DNA of 44,115 nucleotides from Ruminococcus sp. (GCA_017622925.1 JAGAQC010000022.1:1-44115), one strand, 5' to 3'; positions 26,408 to 36,167 are shown, numbered from the stretch's first letter. The notes: a model not told the origin generated them from the letters alone. A program made the numbers and translations.

Positions 26408-27713
26408 ATATTTTAAAATAACCGCCGCCCTGCTGCTTATATCCGCGCTGAACGGCTGCACTTTCGGAACAAGCATAGACAATCTTATGACCCCTCCGAA
26501 GCTCAGCATCGAACAAGAGCAGATATACAACGCTCTTACCGATGCGGCAGGCGGCGCAGTAAGCCTTAAATACCCGAAATCGGGAAAGTATCTCTCCGCA
26601 TTCATCGTTGAGGATATTGACGGCGACGGCGGCAACGAGGCTGTTGTTTTCTACGAGAAAACAGGTCTTGCAGCCCCCGAAAATACCCTGCGTATCAATA
26701 TCCTCGACCGCGGAGACAACGGCAAATGGCGGTCGGTCTACGATACTCCCGCGGACGGCTCGGAAATAGAACGGGTAATGATCTCGCAGCTCGGCGAAAA
26801 CAGCCGAATGAACCTGATAATCGGCAGCAGCCTTATAAACCGTTCCGAGAAAACTGCCGCCGTCTACAGCTACAGCGGCGGAAAACTGGAGCGGACATTT
26901 TCCGAATCGTACTCCTTTATAGACGTTACCGACCTTGACGGCGACGGGGAAAACGAATTTCTGCTGCTGAAAGGCTCTGCAAACGACTCCCCTGCCGCTG
27001 CGGAGGCTTATAAGCTCGATTCAGGCGGAAAATACCACCGCTACCGAGCCGAACTCAGCGGCGGCTTTACCGAGTTTGACGCCGTAAGCTACGGCAGCCT
27101 TTACAGCGGCGAAACGGGTCTTTATATAGACGCTGTTTCGGGAAACGGCTATATCCAGACCGAAATCGTCTTTATGAACGAAAAGGGACTGCAAAAAGCG
27201 TTTTCCGACCAGAATCAATCGTTTATGACGCTCAGACCCTCCGGCTGCCGTTCTATGGACGTGGACGGCGACAGCTCCCTTGAAATTCCCGTACAGACTA
27301 TAGCTCCCGGCTACAGCGACGTTCCCGAGGGAGAACAGCTTAGTCTCACGGAATGGCTCACCGTTTCCGCCGCAGGCAGCGGAGAATCAAAATATATCTC
27401 CTATTACAGCGTTGGCGACGGGTATATTTTTATTTTTCCCGAAAAATGGCGTGATAAGGTAACGATAAAACGTGACGCAATTAACGACGAAATAGTCGTG
27501 TGCGCCTTTGAAAACAACGAAATGGGCAGAGAGCTTCTGCGGATATACTGCGCGGAGGACGAAGCCTCCCGTGAGGATCGCCTGTCGTCAGGGTACATGC
27601 TTCTGCGTACTAAGGGCGATTCCGCATACCTCGGCTATATACCGAACTCCGACTCCGACGACGGTCTGTCCATAACCGAAGCCGAAGCCGCAATAGGCTT
27701 TAAGTTTAGTTAA
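26400..27713 (+). CDS. Lipoprotein with FG-GAP-like calcium repeats
   Basis: This 437-residue protein has a lipoprotein signal peptide: a hydrophobic stretch then ALNGC, with Cys20 the lipid site. The exported part contains DIDGDGGNEAVVF, DLDGDGENEFLLL and DVDGDSSLEIPV, which look like FG-GAP/VCBS blades that bind calcium in beta-propellers. No enzyme motif is seen. Its ATG at 26400 lies inside the citrate synthase gene (8-bp overlap, coupled translation), and the response regulator starts 15 bp after its stop. It could be an external sensor or partner for the kinase, but that is inference from position. Confidence 0.75.
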   Translation: MNKYFKITAALLLISALNGCTFGTSIDNLMTPPKLSIEQEQIYNALTDAAGGAVSLKYPKSGKYLSAFIVEDIDGDGGNEAVVFYEKTGLAAPENTLRINILDRGDNGKWRSVYDTPADGSEIERVMISQLGENSRMNLIIGSSLINRSEKTAAVYSYSGGKLERTFSESYSFIDVTDLDGDGENEFLLLKGSANDSPAAAEAYKLDSGGKYHRYRAELSGGFTEFDAVSYGSLYSGETGLYIDAVSGNGYIQTEIVFMNEKGLQKAFSDQNQSFMTLRPSGCRSMDVDGDSSLEIPVQTIAPGYSDVPEGEQLSLTEWLTVSAAGSGESKYISYYSVGDGYIFIFPEKWRDKVTIKRDAINDEIVVCAFENNEMGRELLRIYCAEDEASREDRLSSGYMLLRTKGDSAYLGYIPNSDSDDGLSITEAEAAIGFKFS

Positions 27714-27728
27714 TTATGGGGGAATTTT

Positions 27729-28430
27729 ATGAAACGTATATTGATTTGCGAGGACGAGGATACCATAAGAGAATTTGTCGTCATCAATCTTAAAAGAGCA
27801 GGCTATGACGTGGTAGACGTGAACTGCGGCGAAGCGGCTCTCAAAACTTTTGAATCAGAACACGGGAACTTCGATATCGTCCTGCTCGACATCATGATGC
27901 CCGGTATAGACGGCTTCACCGTATGCAAGAAAATACGTGAAAAAAGCTCTACTATCGGCATTATCATGCTTACCGCAAGAACTCAGGAAATGGACAAGGT
28001 AAGCGGTCTTATGATAGGCGCGGACGACTATATCACAAAGCCCTTTTCGCCCTCGGAGCTTACGGCAAGAGTTGACGCTATTTACCGCCGCGTCTGCATG
28101 AGCTTCATCAAAAACGAAAAGCACAGCCTTGTTGAAAGCGGTCCTTTCGTGCTGAACCTCAAAAGCCGCACAGTCACCAAAAACGGCGTGCCTATCGAGC
28201 TTACCCAAGTGGAATATCAGATACTCGAATACTTCATGAACAACAAAAATACCGCCCTCGACCGCGCAAGTATACTAAACCACATTTGGGGCGAAAGCTA
28301 CTACGGCGACGACAAAATAGTTGACGTAAATATAAGACGCATACGCATGAAGATAGAAGAAGAACCGTCAAGTCCCAAATATATAATCACTATATGGGGC
28401 TACGGCTATAAGTGGAATGACGTTCAGTAA
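27729..28430 (+). CDS. OmpR/PhoB-type response regulator
   Basis: This 233-residue protein has a receiver domain with the acidic pair Glu8-Asp9 (ICEDED), phosphorylated Asp54 (VLLDIMMPG) and the DDYITKPF lysine. A winged-helix DNA-binding domain follows (about 130-230; LTQVEYQILEYF, VDVNIRRIRMKIE). It should be phosphorylated by the kinase encoded next: its stop and the kinase start share one base (TAATG). GGGGG lies before the ATG. Targets are unknown. Confidence 0.95.
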   Translation: MKRILICEDEDTIREFVVINLKRAGYDVVDVNCGEAALKTFESEHGNFDIVLLDIMMPGIDGFTVCKKIREKSSTIGIIMLTARTQEMDKVSGLMIGADDYITKPFSPSELTARVDAIYRRVCMSFIKNEKHSLVESGPFVLNLKSRTVTKNGVPIELTQVEYQILEYFMNNKNTALDRASILNHIWGESYYGDDKIVDVNIRRIRMKIEEEPSSPKYIITIWGYGYKWNDVQ

Positions 28431-29827
28431 TGGCAAGAAAAAGTATCACCAAACGCTGGGTATTCAATAATCTCGGCGTTATCGTACTCGCTCTTATCGT
28501 TATCGAGCTGGTCGTTATATACGCTATACAAAGCTATTACTACAGCTCCGCTAAGCAGTACCTTATCTCTAAAATAAACGCCGTTACAAGCGTTCTGAGC
28601 ATTCATTCTCAGGACAGCTCCGCCAACTTTTCCGCCGAAGTCCGCAACATGCTCGAGACCTTCAACGAAAAGGACAAAATAGAGCTTATGGCTATAAACT
28701 CAAAGGGGCGCGTTGTGCTGACTTCTTCGGGATTCTCCCCCGATGCGGACGCCCTCATGCCCGACTACGAGGACGCCATGAACAACGGTCAGGGCAGCTA
28801 TATCGGCAGACTTGAGGGCGGCGAAAAAATTCTTGCGGTATCCGTTCCGCTGTCGTCCCTAAACAGCGAATACAGCTCCGTCCGCATGGTTACGTCCCTT
28901 ACGGAGATAGACAATACCATAAAAGGCTATATCCTCTTTGTTACGGCGGTCTGCGCGGCTATAATCCTCATCATCGTCATTACGGGACTTTATTTCGCAG
29001 GCTCTATCGTCAAGCCGATACGTCAGATAAGCGGCATTACTCGTAAATTCGCTATGGGCGACTTTTCCGTGCGCATACAAAGCAATACGGACGACGAAAT
29101 AGGCGAACTGTGCAGCTCTATCAATCACATGGCGGACGAGCTTTCTTCGGCGGAGGCTATGAAAAACGAGTTCATCTCGTCAGTCTCCCACGAGCTGAGA
29201 ACTCCCCTTACCGCTATCAAGGGCTGGGCGGAAACTCTTATGGTCGACGGCGGCGAAAATCCCGATACAATGAAAAAAGGCGTCGGCGTTATCGTGAACG
29301 AGACTGAACGTCTGTCCCAAATGGTCGAGGAGCTTCTCGACTTCTCACGCATGCAGAACGGTCACTTTACCCTGCAAAACGCTACTCTCGACATTCTTGC
29401 CGAGCTTGGGGACGCAGTTCTCATATATTCCGACAAGGCTCGCCGTGAACAGATACAGATAATCTATGACGAACCCGAAATGCTGCCCTTTGTGTACGGC
29501 GATAAGAACCGCATTCGGCAGGTTTTCATTAACGTTATCGACAATGCCGTAAAATACTCCGAACCCGGAGATACCGTGACGATAAAAGCAAGAGAAAAGG
29601 ACGGAAAGATCGTCGTTTCGGTCAAGGACACGGGCTGCGGTATAAAAGAAAGCGACCTTGCTAAAGTTAAAACTAAATTTTATAAGGCGAACCATACAAG
29701 ACGAGGTTCGGGCATTGGACTTGCCGTTGCGGACGAAATTATCGCCATGCACGGCGGAAAGCTCGATATATACAGCTCAGGCGAGGGAAAAGGTACTACG
29801 GTAACGATCACACTTCCTCCAAAGTAA
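28430..29827 (+). CDS. Membrane sensor histidine kinase
   Basis: This 465-residue protein has two membrane segments (about 15-33 and 166-190) enclosing an outer sensor domain of about 130 residues. A HAMP segment, a HisKA domain with SVSHELRTPL (His254) and an ATP-binding domain (VFINVIDNAVKYS, KDTGCGI, GSGIGLAV, GKGTTVTITL) follow. The layout is that of PhoR/WalK-type kinases, without a visible PAS domain. It is translationally linked to the response regulator. Repeat C3 starts 4 bp after its stop. Confidence 0.95.
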   Translation: MARKSITKRWVFNNLGVIVLALIVIELVVIYAIQSYYYSSAKQYLISKINAVTSVLSIHSQDSSANFSAEVRNMLETFNEKDKIELMAINSKGRVVLTSSGFSPDADALMPDYEDAMNNGQGSYIGRLEGGEKILAVSVPLSSLNSEYSSVRMVTSLTEIDNTIKGYILFVTAVCAAIILIIVITGLYFAGSIVKPIRQISGITRKFAMGDFSVRIQSNTDDEIGELCSSINHMADELSSAEAMKNEFISSVSHELRTPLTAIKGWAETLMVDGGENPDTMKKGVGVIVNETERLSQMVEELLDFSRMQNGHFTLQNATLDILAELGDAVLIYSDKARREQIQIIYDEPEMLPFVYGDKNRIRQVFINVIDNAVKYSEPGDTVTIKAREKDGKIVVSVKDTGCGIKESDLAKVKTKFYKANHTRRGSGIGLAVADEIIAMHGGKLDIYSSGEGKGTTVTITLPPK

Positions 29828-29830
29828 CAG

Positions 29831-30019
29831 TCAAGCGAACTAACATTGGGATTCCAAAGGGACGGTGTCCCTTTGGCGGAGTCCAGAGGCAGCGCCTCTG
29901 GCAGGGTGTGGGACAGCGTCCCACAAAGCGTTCAAGCGCTCCGCAAAGGGTGAATTTTCAAACAGTCCTGTGGACTGTTTGAAAAGAGGGAACGCCCTGC
30001 AAGAGAGGGCGTTCCCTTA
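29831..30019 (-). repeat. Composite hairpin repeat, family C copy 3
   Basis: It reads in sense with the preceding kinase gene, 4 bp after its stop. The variable stem is TTCAAACAGTCC/GGACTGTTTGAA instead of the CCGATTC stem of C1 and C2. The central hairpin is TGTGGGAC/GTCCCACA instead of the GCAGGGCTTCGCCCCGC form. It is followed at once by a shortened A element. Confidence 0.88.
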
Positions 30020-30047
30020 ATGAACAGTGTAGAAACACGTCACACAC

Positions 30048-30191
30048 TCCCTTTGGAATCTCTGTTGTCGTGAATTGGACTGTGGAAATCCCCAAATTAA
30101 CACGATACTGTTAGTCCCCATGATTCCCACAGTCCAATTCACGAGAACGGACACCAAGAATTACCTCTTTAATAAGAAGTAAAGGGAAACA
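30048..30191 (+). repeat. Composite hairpin repeat, family A copy 3 (5'-truncated)
   Basis: It has lost the first two hairpins and begins inside the CCCTTTGGAATCTCTG cassette. The long hairpin (about 30071-30143) and the tail are complete. It stands in tandem with C3, suggesting insertion into, or recombination with, the neighbouring element. The 63 bp to the next gene show no clear promoter. Confidence 0.82.
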
Positions 30192-30254
30192 CTGTTCTCA
30201 TTAAACCGATAAATCGGAAGATGCGCAATATTGCAAAATTAAAAGGAGTTCACA

Positions 30255-31232
30255 ATGTCTCAAAAAAGCAATAAAGAAAAATTCAAATCAAAAATAGGCG
30301 GTCAGGCTCTTATCGAGGGCATTATGATGCTCGGTCCGTTGAAAGGAGCTATGGCATGCCGACTGCCCGACGGCACTATCGACCTTGAAGTATGGGACGA
30401 AAACAACGGCAAGCAAGCCCCGTGGTATAAGAAAACGCCCTTTATCCGCGGCTGCTTCAACTTCGTTTCTTCTCTTATCAAGGGCTACAAATATACCATG
30501 AAGTCCGCAGAAAAACAAATGACCGAGGAGGAAAAAGCCGAGGAGGACGCTAAAAAAGCCGCCAAATCAGGTACGTCCGCTTCTTCTGATGACGAAAAGC
30601 TGTCAAGCTCCGCCTTTGACATTATTATGATAATCGGCTCTGTTCTCGGCGTGGGAATTGCCGTGGGACTTTTCTTCTTCCTGCCTAAATTTTTGGTGGG
30701 ACTTATCCCTGTTGCGGCAGATACGGGCATTCTCCGCTCCATGCTCGAGGGTATCGTGAAAATAGCTCTGTTCGTCCTGTATATGTGGGCGGTGAGCCTT
30801 ATGAAAGACATCAAGCGGCAGTACATGTACCACGGCGCAGAACATAAGACCATAGCCTGCCATGAAGCCGAGCTTCCCCTGACTGTCGAAAACATTCGCA
30901 TGCAGTCAAGATTCCATAAACGCTGCGGCACAAGCTTCATTTTTATCGTGCTTCTTATCGGAATTTTCGTGATGTGCTTCGTTCCAAAGGGGCTTCTCTG
31001 GTGGCAGAGGTCGCTCATAAGCATTGCCGCTTTGCCGCTTGTGGTGAGCATTTCCTACGAATGTATACGTATCGCAGGAAGTCATGACAACCTTTTTACA
31101 AAGCTCCTGTCCGCTCCGGGACTTGCAATGCAGCGGATAACTACCCGTGAACCCGATGACAGCATGATCGAGGTAGCTATCGCCGCTATGACCCCCTGCA
31201 TTCCCGAGGATAAGGAGGAGGACAAGTGGTAA
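30255..31232 (+). CDS. DUF1385 family membrane protein
   Basis: This 325-residue protein has the DUF1385 signature: IGGQALIEGIMMLGP near the start, then YMYHGAEHKTIACHEAELPLT in the middle, followed by RFHKRCGTSF and further membrane segments. Four or more hydrophobic stretches make it an integral membrane protein. An acidic/lysine-rich stretch at about 88-118 is probably a cytoplasmic loop. The family has no proven function; the paired histidines and cysteines suggest metal binding. AAAAGGAG lies before the ATG. Its end overlaps the start of prmC by 7 bp, a link seen in other Firmicutes, so it belongs to this operon. Confidence 0.85.
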   Translation: MSQKSNKEKFKSKIGGQALIEGIMMLGPLKGAMACRLPDGTIDLEVWDENNGKQAPWYKKTPFIRGCFNFVSSLIKGYKYTMKSAEKQMTEEEKAEEDAKKAAKSGTSASSDDEKLSSSAFDIIMIIGSVLGVGIAVGLFFFLPKFLVGLIPVAADTGILRSMLEGIVKIALFVLYMWAVSLMKDIKRQYMYHGAEHKTIACHEAELPLTVENIRMQSRFHKRCGTSFIFIVLLIGIFVMCFVPKGLLWWQRSLISIAALPLVVSISYECIRIAGSHDNLFTKLLSAPGLAMQRITTREPDDSMIEVAIAAMTPCIPEDKEEDKW

Positions 31233-32089
31233 GCAGACTTGAACTCTACAAAAGCTGCGTAAAAATATTAACGGAACATAATATCGACGACGCCGAATTT
31301 GACGCTATGTGCATTTTTCAGCAGGCGTTCGGAGAAAAAATTCCGCTGTCCAAACCTAACGAGACAGCCGACAGTTCGCATATTAATAATGTACATAACG
31401 CTGTTGAACGCCGCTGCAACGGCGAGCCTTTGCAGTACGTTCTGGGCGAATGGGATTTCTGGAAATACACGTTCAAGGTAGGCGGCGGAGTTCTTATACC
31501 TCGCCCCGACACCGAAACGCTGATCCAAAACGTGCTTGATATATGCGAAAAAAACGCCCTCAGCTCGCCGAAAATTCTCGATCTGTGCAGCGGCAGCGGT
31601 TGCATTGCGGTAACTCTTGACAAAGAAATTCCACAGTCCGCCGTTTACGCTGTTGAAAAATTCGGCGCGGCGTTCGAGTACCTCAAAGAAAATATAAAGC
31701 TGAACGATTCGGACGTTACTGCGGTCATGGCGGACGTGCTTCTGCCCGAAAATGCCGTAAAGTTCAAGGATTTCGATATTATCGTAAGCAATCCCCCCTA
31801 CCTTACGCAAAAGGACATGACCGAGCTTCAGACAGAAGTCCGAAAAGAACCGAGTTCCGCTTTATACGGCGGTACGGACGGTCTCGACTACTACGAAAAA
31901 ATGACCCCCATATGGAGAGATTCCCTTAAAACAGGCGGTTTTCTCTGCTATGAATTCGGCATGGGTCAGGAAAACGCCGTCGGCAAAATATTGCTTGAAA
32001 ACGGCTTTGAAAATTTGAGCTTCGCCCGTGACGGCGGCGGCATTATCCGCACTGTCACGGCAGAAAAATCGGAGGAATATCATGGCTAA
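31226..32089 (+). CDS. prmC: Release-factor glutamine methyltransferase PrmC
   Basis: This 287-residue enzyme methylates the GGQ glutamine of peptide-chain release factors. The family's N-terminal helical domain (1 to about 85), [10 protein letters not shown], the SAM-binding [15 protein letters not shown] and the substrate motif NPPY are present. The start is GTG with AGGAGGAGG upstream; it overlaps the previous gene by 7 bp. The end overlaps recA by 8 bp, so the three are coupled. Confidence 0.95.
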   Translation: MVSRLELYKSCVKILTEHNIDDAEFDAMCIFQQAFGEKIPLSKPNETADSSHINNVHNAVERRCNGEPLQYVLGEWDFWKYTFKVGGGVLIPRPDTETLIQNVLDICEKNALSSPKILDLCSGSGCIAVTLDKEIPQSAVYAVEKFGAAFEYLKENIKLNDSDVTAVMADVLLPENAVKFKDFDIIVSNPPYLTQKDMTELQTEVRKEPSSALYGGTDGLDYYEKMTPIWRDSLKTGGFLCYEFGMGQENAVGKILLENGFENLSFARDGGGIIRTVTAEKSEEYHG

Positions 32090-33293
32090 AAAGGAACTTA
32101 AACAAAAACCCGCTGTCGTTCAGGTCACGGCAAAGGAGGACAAAAAAACCGCCCTTGCAAGCGCATTGAAGCAGCTTGAAAAAAAATACGGCGCAGGTGC
32201 TGTAATGCGTCTTGGCGAAACTAAAGTGCTGAACGTTGACTCTATCCCCACAGGCTCTATGACCCTCGATATGGCGTTGGGTATCGGCGGCGTTCCGAGA
32301 GGTCGTATCGTTGAGATATACGGTCCCGAAAGCTCGGGTAAAACGACTGTCGCTCTGTCTATCATCGCTCAGGCTCAGAAAATGGACGGAGAAGTCGCCT
32401 TTATCGACGTTGAACACGCCCTCGACCCCGTATACGCTAAGGCTCTCGGCGTAAATATCGACAACCTGCTCGTTTCTCAGCCCGACAGCGGCGAACAGGC
32501 TCTTGAAATTGCCGAAGCTCTCATACGTTCGGGCGCGATCGACGTTATCGTTCTCGATTCTATCGCCGCTATGACTACCCGTGCCGAGATCGACGGCGAA
32601 ATGGGCGATCTTCATGTCGGTCAGCTTGCCCGTCTTATGTCGCAGGCTATGAGAAAGCTTACCGCCGCTATCTCAAAATCAAACTGCGTTGCTATTTTTA
32701 TCAATCAGGTTCGTGAAAAAATCGGCGTAATGTACGGCAACCCCGAAACTACCCCCGGCGGTCGCGCTTTGAAATTCTATGCGTCCGTGCGTATCGAGGT
32801 CCGCAAGGGCGAGCCTATCAAGGACGGCGGTCAGATTATCGGCGCAAGTACCAAGTGCAAGGTCGTTAAGAATAAGGTCGCTCCGCCGTTCAAGGAGGCG
32901 GAGTTCGATATGATGTACGGACAGGGTATCTCACGTACAGGCGAAGTCCTCGATATTGCCACAGACCTCGAAATTATCAAAAAGGGCGGCTCGTGGTTCA
33001 GCTACGGCGACCGCAAGCTCGGTCAGGGTCGTGACAACGTTAAGGAACTTCTCAAAAACGAACCCGAACTTATGAAAGAGATCGAGGAGCTTATCCTTAA
33101 ACGCAAGGACGAGGTCATCGCCAAAACTGCCGCCAAAGCCAAGAAAAAAGGCAAAGCCGCAAATGCCGCCGCAGAAGCCGCAGAGGGCGAAAATACGGAA
33201 GAAATTGCTCCCGAACCCGAGGAAACTTCCGAAAATCTCGATATTCTCGAAAATATCGACGACGATTTCGAGGAGTTCACTCCTGCTGAGTGA
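32082..33293 (+). CDS. recA: Recombinase RecA
   Basis: This 403-residue protein drives homologous recombination and LexA cleavage. Walker A is GPESSGKTT (81-89); [40 protein letters not shown] and the [14 protein letters not shown] block are all typical. The C-terminal tail after about residue 350 is longer than usual, first Lys/Ala-rich, then strongly acidic. GGAGG lies 6 nt before the ATG at 32082; longer in-frame starts fall within prmC. It has no visible LexA box because it is inside an operon. Repeat C4 separates it from recX. Confidence 0.98.
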   Translation: MAKKELKQKPAVVQVTAKEDKKTALASALKQLEKKYGAGAVMRLGETKVLNVDSIPTGSMTLDMALGIGGVPRGRIVEIYGPESSGKTTVALSIIAQAQKMDGEVAFIDVEHALDPVYAKALGVNIDNLLVSQPDSGEQALEIAEALIRSGAIDVIVLDSIAAMTTRAEIDGEMGDLHVGQLARLMSQAMRKLTAAISKSNCVAIFINQVREKIGVMYGNPETTPGGRALKFYASVRIEVRKGEPIKDGGQIIGASTKCKVVKNKVAPPFKEAEFDMMYGQGISRTGEVLDIATDLEIIKKGGSWFSYGDRKLGQGRDNVKELLKNEPELMKEIEELILKRKDEVIAKTAAKAKKKGKAANAAAEAAEGENTEEIAPEPEETSENLDILENIDDDFEEFTPAE

Positions 33294-33336
33294 TGTTGTT
33301 TGTTCTCTAAACGCCATAAATTTAAGAGATCTAAAA

Positions 33337-33560
33337 TCGGGATTCCAAAGGGACGGTGTCCCTTTGGCGGAGTCCAGAGGCAGCGCCTCTGGTGGGGTGC
33401 GGGGCGAAGCCCTGCATAGCGTTTAAGCGCTCCGCAAAGGGTGAATTTCAAAACAGTCCAGTGGACTGTTTTGAAAGAGGTGACTCCCCACGGGTGGGGA
33501 GATGCCCGAAGGGCAGAGGGGACGGCACGAAGTGCGCCCTGCAAGAGAGGGCGTTCCCTT
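33337..33560 (-). repeat. Composite hairpin repeat, family C copy 4 (with extra cassettes)
   Basis: It lies 44 bp after the recA stop, in sense with recA. The variable stem is CAAAACAGTCC/GGACTGTTTTG. Extra hairpins are inserted at about 33480-33535: CTCCCCACGGGTGGGGAG, GCCCGAAGGGC and GGCACGAAGTGC. The first two stand in the same flanks (GACTCC...GGAGATG, then CAGAG) as the B hairpins TACAGTGTA and TCACGAAGTGA, but with different stems. recX follows 38 bp later, so the element probably lies inside the recA-recX transcript. Confidence 0.88.
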
Positions 33561-33598
33561 AACGATGCAGAAAATATTATAAGAAAATAAGGTATTAC

Positions 33599-34222
33599 AT
33601 GGAAATAACGTCATTAACTCAATATAAGGGTACTACCTACGAAATGGAGCTTGACGGCGAACGAAAGCTGTATCTGCATATCGACATTATCACGGATTTC
33701 GGACTTGCCAAAGGCATGGAGATAGACCGCCCCAAGCTGAAAAAAATTGTGTATGCCTCGAATTTTCGCCGCGCCTACGAATACGCTCTCTATCGGCTGG
33801 ATTATCGGGACTACTCGGCTGAGGAAATTTTTGAAAAGCTCGTACAGACCTACAAAAACGAATCGCTGTGTCTCGAGGTCGTTAAAAAACTCGCCAAAGC
33901 AGGCATAATAAACGATAAACGCTACGCCGAAAAGCTCGGCAGACGGTTCGTTGAGGGGAAAAAATACGGTTACAGCCGCGCAAAACGTGAAATGCGCCAA
34001 AAGGGTCTCGACGAGGAACTGGTCGAAAATGTCCTGCAACAATACGGCGAACTTTACGAGGAAAATCTGTCGGAACTGCTGAACACGAAATACAGCCGTT
34101 TCCTCGCCGACAGCTCCGACAGAAAATCAGTGGAAAAGGCTAAAAACGCCCTTGTCCGCTTCGGCTACAGTTATGATGAAATAAACAGAGCCGTAAAAAA
34201 TTATTTTGAAGATAACTTATAA
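33599..34222 (+). CDS. recX: Regulatory protein RecX
   Basis: This 207-residue, mostly helical protein has the RecX three-helix repeats (ALYRLDYRDYSAEEIFEKL, AGIINDKRYAEKLGRRFV, KGLDEELVENVL). RecX binds RecA filaments and limits their activity. It lies 305 bp after recA on the same strand with a composite repeat between, so both may be on one transcript, with the hairpins setting their ratio. AAGG lies before the ATG. Confidence 0.9.
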   Translation: MEITSLTQYKGTTYEMELDGERKLYLHIDIITDFGLAKGMEIDRPKLKKIVYASNFRRAYEYALYRLDYRDYSAEEIFEKLVQTYKNESLCLEVVKKLAKAGIINDKRYAEKLGRRFVEGKKYGYSRAKREMRQKGLDEELVENVLQQYGELYEENLSELLNTKYSRFLADSSDRKSVEKAKNALVRFGYSYDEINRAVKNYFEDNL

Positions 34223-34238
34223 AAAGGGTGTGCAGATT

Positions 34239-35582
34239 ATGCCTATTAAAGTCGGAATGGTGTCCTTGGGATGCTCGAAAAACCTTGTGGATTCCGAAAG
34301 AATGCTTTACAAGCTGAAAAAACACGGCTATGAGCTTGTTACCGAACCCGGTCTTGCCGATATTGCCGTAGTCAATACATGCGGATTTATAAAGTCCGCC
34401 AAAGAGGAGGCTATCGAAACTATCCTCGAACTCGCCGCGCTTAAAAATGACGGCACTCTGAAAAAAATCGTCATTACAGGCTGCCTTACAGAACGCTACA
34501 AAGAAGAAGCGGCGGAGCTTTTCCCCGAAGCCGACGCCGTTATCGGTATCGGAAACAATAAGGATATTGTTGATATTTTAAACGAAGTCATGGCAGGCGA
34601 ACGCATTGTTAAGTTCGCCCCTAAGCTTGACGCTGAACTTACGGGCGAGAGAATAATTTCAACGCTGCCGTTTTTTTCCTATCTGAAAATCGCCGAGGGC
34701 TGCTCCAACTGCTGTACCTACTGCGCAATTCCCATGATTCGCGGAAAGTTCCGCAGCGTGCCTATGGAGGACGTTTTGGCGGAGGCTCGAAGTCTTGCGG
34801 AAAACGGCGTGACGGAGCTTGTCGTTATCGCTCAGGACACCTCCCGTTACGGCGAGGACTTGTACGGCGTATCGAAACTCCCCGAACTGCTGAAAGAACT
34901 GTGCAAGATAGACGGCTTGAAATGGATCCGCACTCTCTACTGCTATCCCGAGCGTATTACGGACGAACTTCTGGACACTATCGCTTCTGAGGAAAAGCTT
35001 GTGAAATATCTCGAAATCCCCATTCAGCACTGCGACGGCGGTATACTCAGCCGCATGAACCGCTGGGGCGACGAACAAAAGCTTGAAAACCTCTTTTGCC
35101 ATATCAGAAAAAAAATATCGGGGGTTATCCTGCGTACAACGCTCATAACAGGCTTTCCCGGAGAAACTGAGGAGCAGTTCAACAGCTTGGCGGAATTCGT
35201 TCAGCGTGTGCGTTTCGACAGGCTCGGCTGTTTCCCCTATTCCGCCGAGGAGGGTACGAAAGCCGCCGAGTTCCCCGACCAAATAGACGAGGAAACTGCC
35301 GCCCACCGTGCCGATATTATTATGGAACAGCAGCTTGAAATTAGCTGCTCCAACAACCAAAGGCTCATGGACTGCGAGCTTGAAGCAGTCGTTGAAGGCT
35401 ACGACCGATTCGGCGAATGCTTCTTCGGACGTACTGCCGCGGACGCTCCCGATATTGACGGAAAGGTTTTCTTTACCTCTGAAAAACCCCTTGCTATAGG
35501 CAATTACGTTAAGATCAGAATAACGGATACGCTTGATTATGATTTGATTGGAGAAGTGATTGAGAATGAATCTGCCGAATAA
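34239..35582 (+). CDS. rimO: Ribosomal protein S12 methylthiotransferase RimO
   Basis: This 447-residue radical-SAM enzyme adds a methylthio group to an aspartate of S12. The N-terminal UPF0004 domain has three cluster cysteines (SLGCSKNLVDSE, VNTCGF, TGCLTERY). The radical-SAM motif is CSNCCTYC (CxxxCxxC) in EGCSNCCTYCAIPMIRGKFRS-type context, and a TRAM-like domain closes the protein. SLGCSKN and DSERM favour RimO over MiaB. The frame is open from 34206 inside recX; the ATG at 34239 gives the family N-terminus but has only a weak ribosome site (AAAAGGG). It overlaps pgsA by 17 bp. Confidence 0.93.
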   Translation: MPIKVGMVSLGCSKNLVDSERMLYKLKKHGYELVTEPGLADIAVVNTCGFIKSAKEEAIETILELAALKNDGTLKKIVITGCLTERYKEEAAELFPEADAVIGIGNNKDIVDILNEVMAGERIVKFAPKLDAELTGERIISTLPFFSYLKIAEGCSNCCTYCAIPMIRGKFRSVPMEDVLAEARSLAENGVTELVVIAQDTSRYGEDLYGVSKLPELLKELCKIDGLKWIRTLYCYPERITDELLDTIASEEKLVKYLEIPIQHCDGGILSRMNRWGDEQKLENLFCHIRKKISGVILRTTLITGFPGETEEQFNSLAEFVQRVRFDRLGCFPYSAEEGTKAAEFPDQIDEETAAHRADIIMEQQLEISCSNNQRLMDCELEAVVEGYDRFGECFFGRTAADAPDIDGKVFFTSEKPLAIGNYVKIRITDTLDYDLIGEVIENESAE

Positions 35583-36150
35583 GCTGACTCTGCTGAGAGT
35601 TGCGCTGATACCGTTTTTCCTTTTGTTTATATATCTTGACGTGCCTTTTCATTTCCTTTTGGCGTTATTTATCTTCACCGCCGCTTCTATAACCGACGCT
35701 TTGGACGGAAAGATCGCAAGAGCAAGGAATCTTGTCACTAATTTCGGAAAATTCCTCGACCCTTTGGCGGATAAGGTGCTTGTTATCTCTGCGCTGACGG
35801 TTTTTGTGGAGCTTGACGAGGTAAACATGGGCGCTGTGCCGCTTATCATCATTACCGCAAGAGAATTTATGGTCTCGGGACTTCGGCTTCTTGCGGCTGA
35901 CAGCGGAGTTGTCGTAGCTGCCGGAATATGGGGCAAGCTGAAAACGGCGTTCACTATGGTTACTATCGTCGCCGCCCTTTTATGGCTCAGCATTTGCCAT
36001 GATTTCAGCTTCAATATCCCCAACGCCGTTGTTACGGCTGCGGACGATATTATTATCCCCGTTCTTATCTGGGTTTCCACCATTCTGACGGTAATTTCGG
36101 GACTTATCTACCTTAAAGGCTACTACCACCTTATAGATTCCGATAAGTAA
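35566..36150 (+). CDS. pgsA: CDP-diacylglycerol-glycerol-3-phosphate phosphatidyltransferase
   Basis: This 194-residue membrane enzyme makes phosphatidylglycerol phosphate. The CDP-alcohol phosphotransferase motif is complete: DALDGKIARA...GKFLDPLADK. About five hydrophobic segments surround it, and it opens MNLPNKLTLLRV as usual. An in-frame TTG at 35560 is 6 nt after GGAG and cannot be excluded; the ATG at 35566 gives the usual family start. It overlaps rimO, so translation is coupled. Repeat C5 starts 18 bp after its stop. Confidence 0.95.
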   Translation: MNLPNKLTLLRVALIPFFLLFIYLDVPFHFLLALFIFTAASITDALDGKIARARNLVTNFGKFLDPLADKVLVISALTVFVELDEVNMGAVPLIIITAREFMVSGLRLLAADSGVVVAAGIWGKLKTAFTMVTIVAALLWLSICHDFSFNIPNAVVTAADDIIIPVLIWVSTILTVISGLIYLKGYYHLIDSDK

Positions 36151-36167
36151 CTCGGAATGTCATAAAT

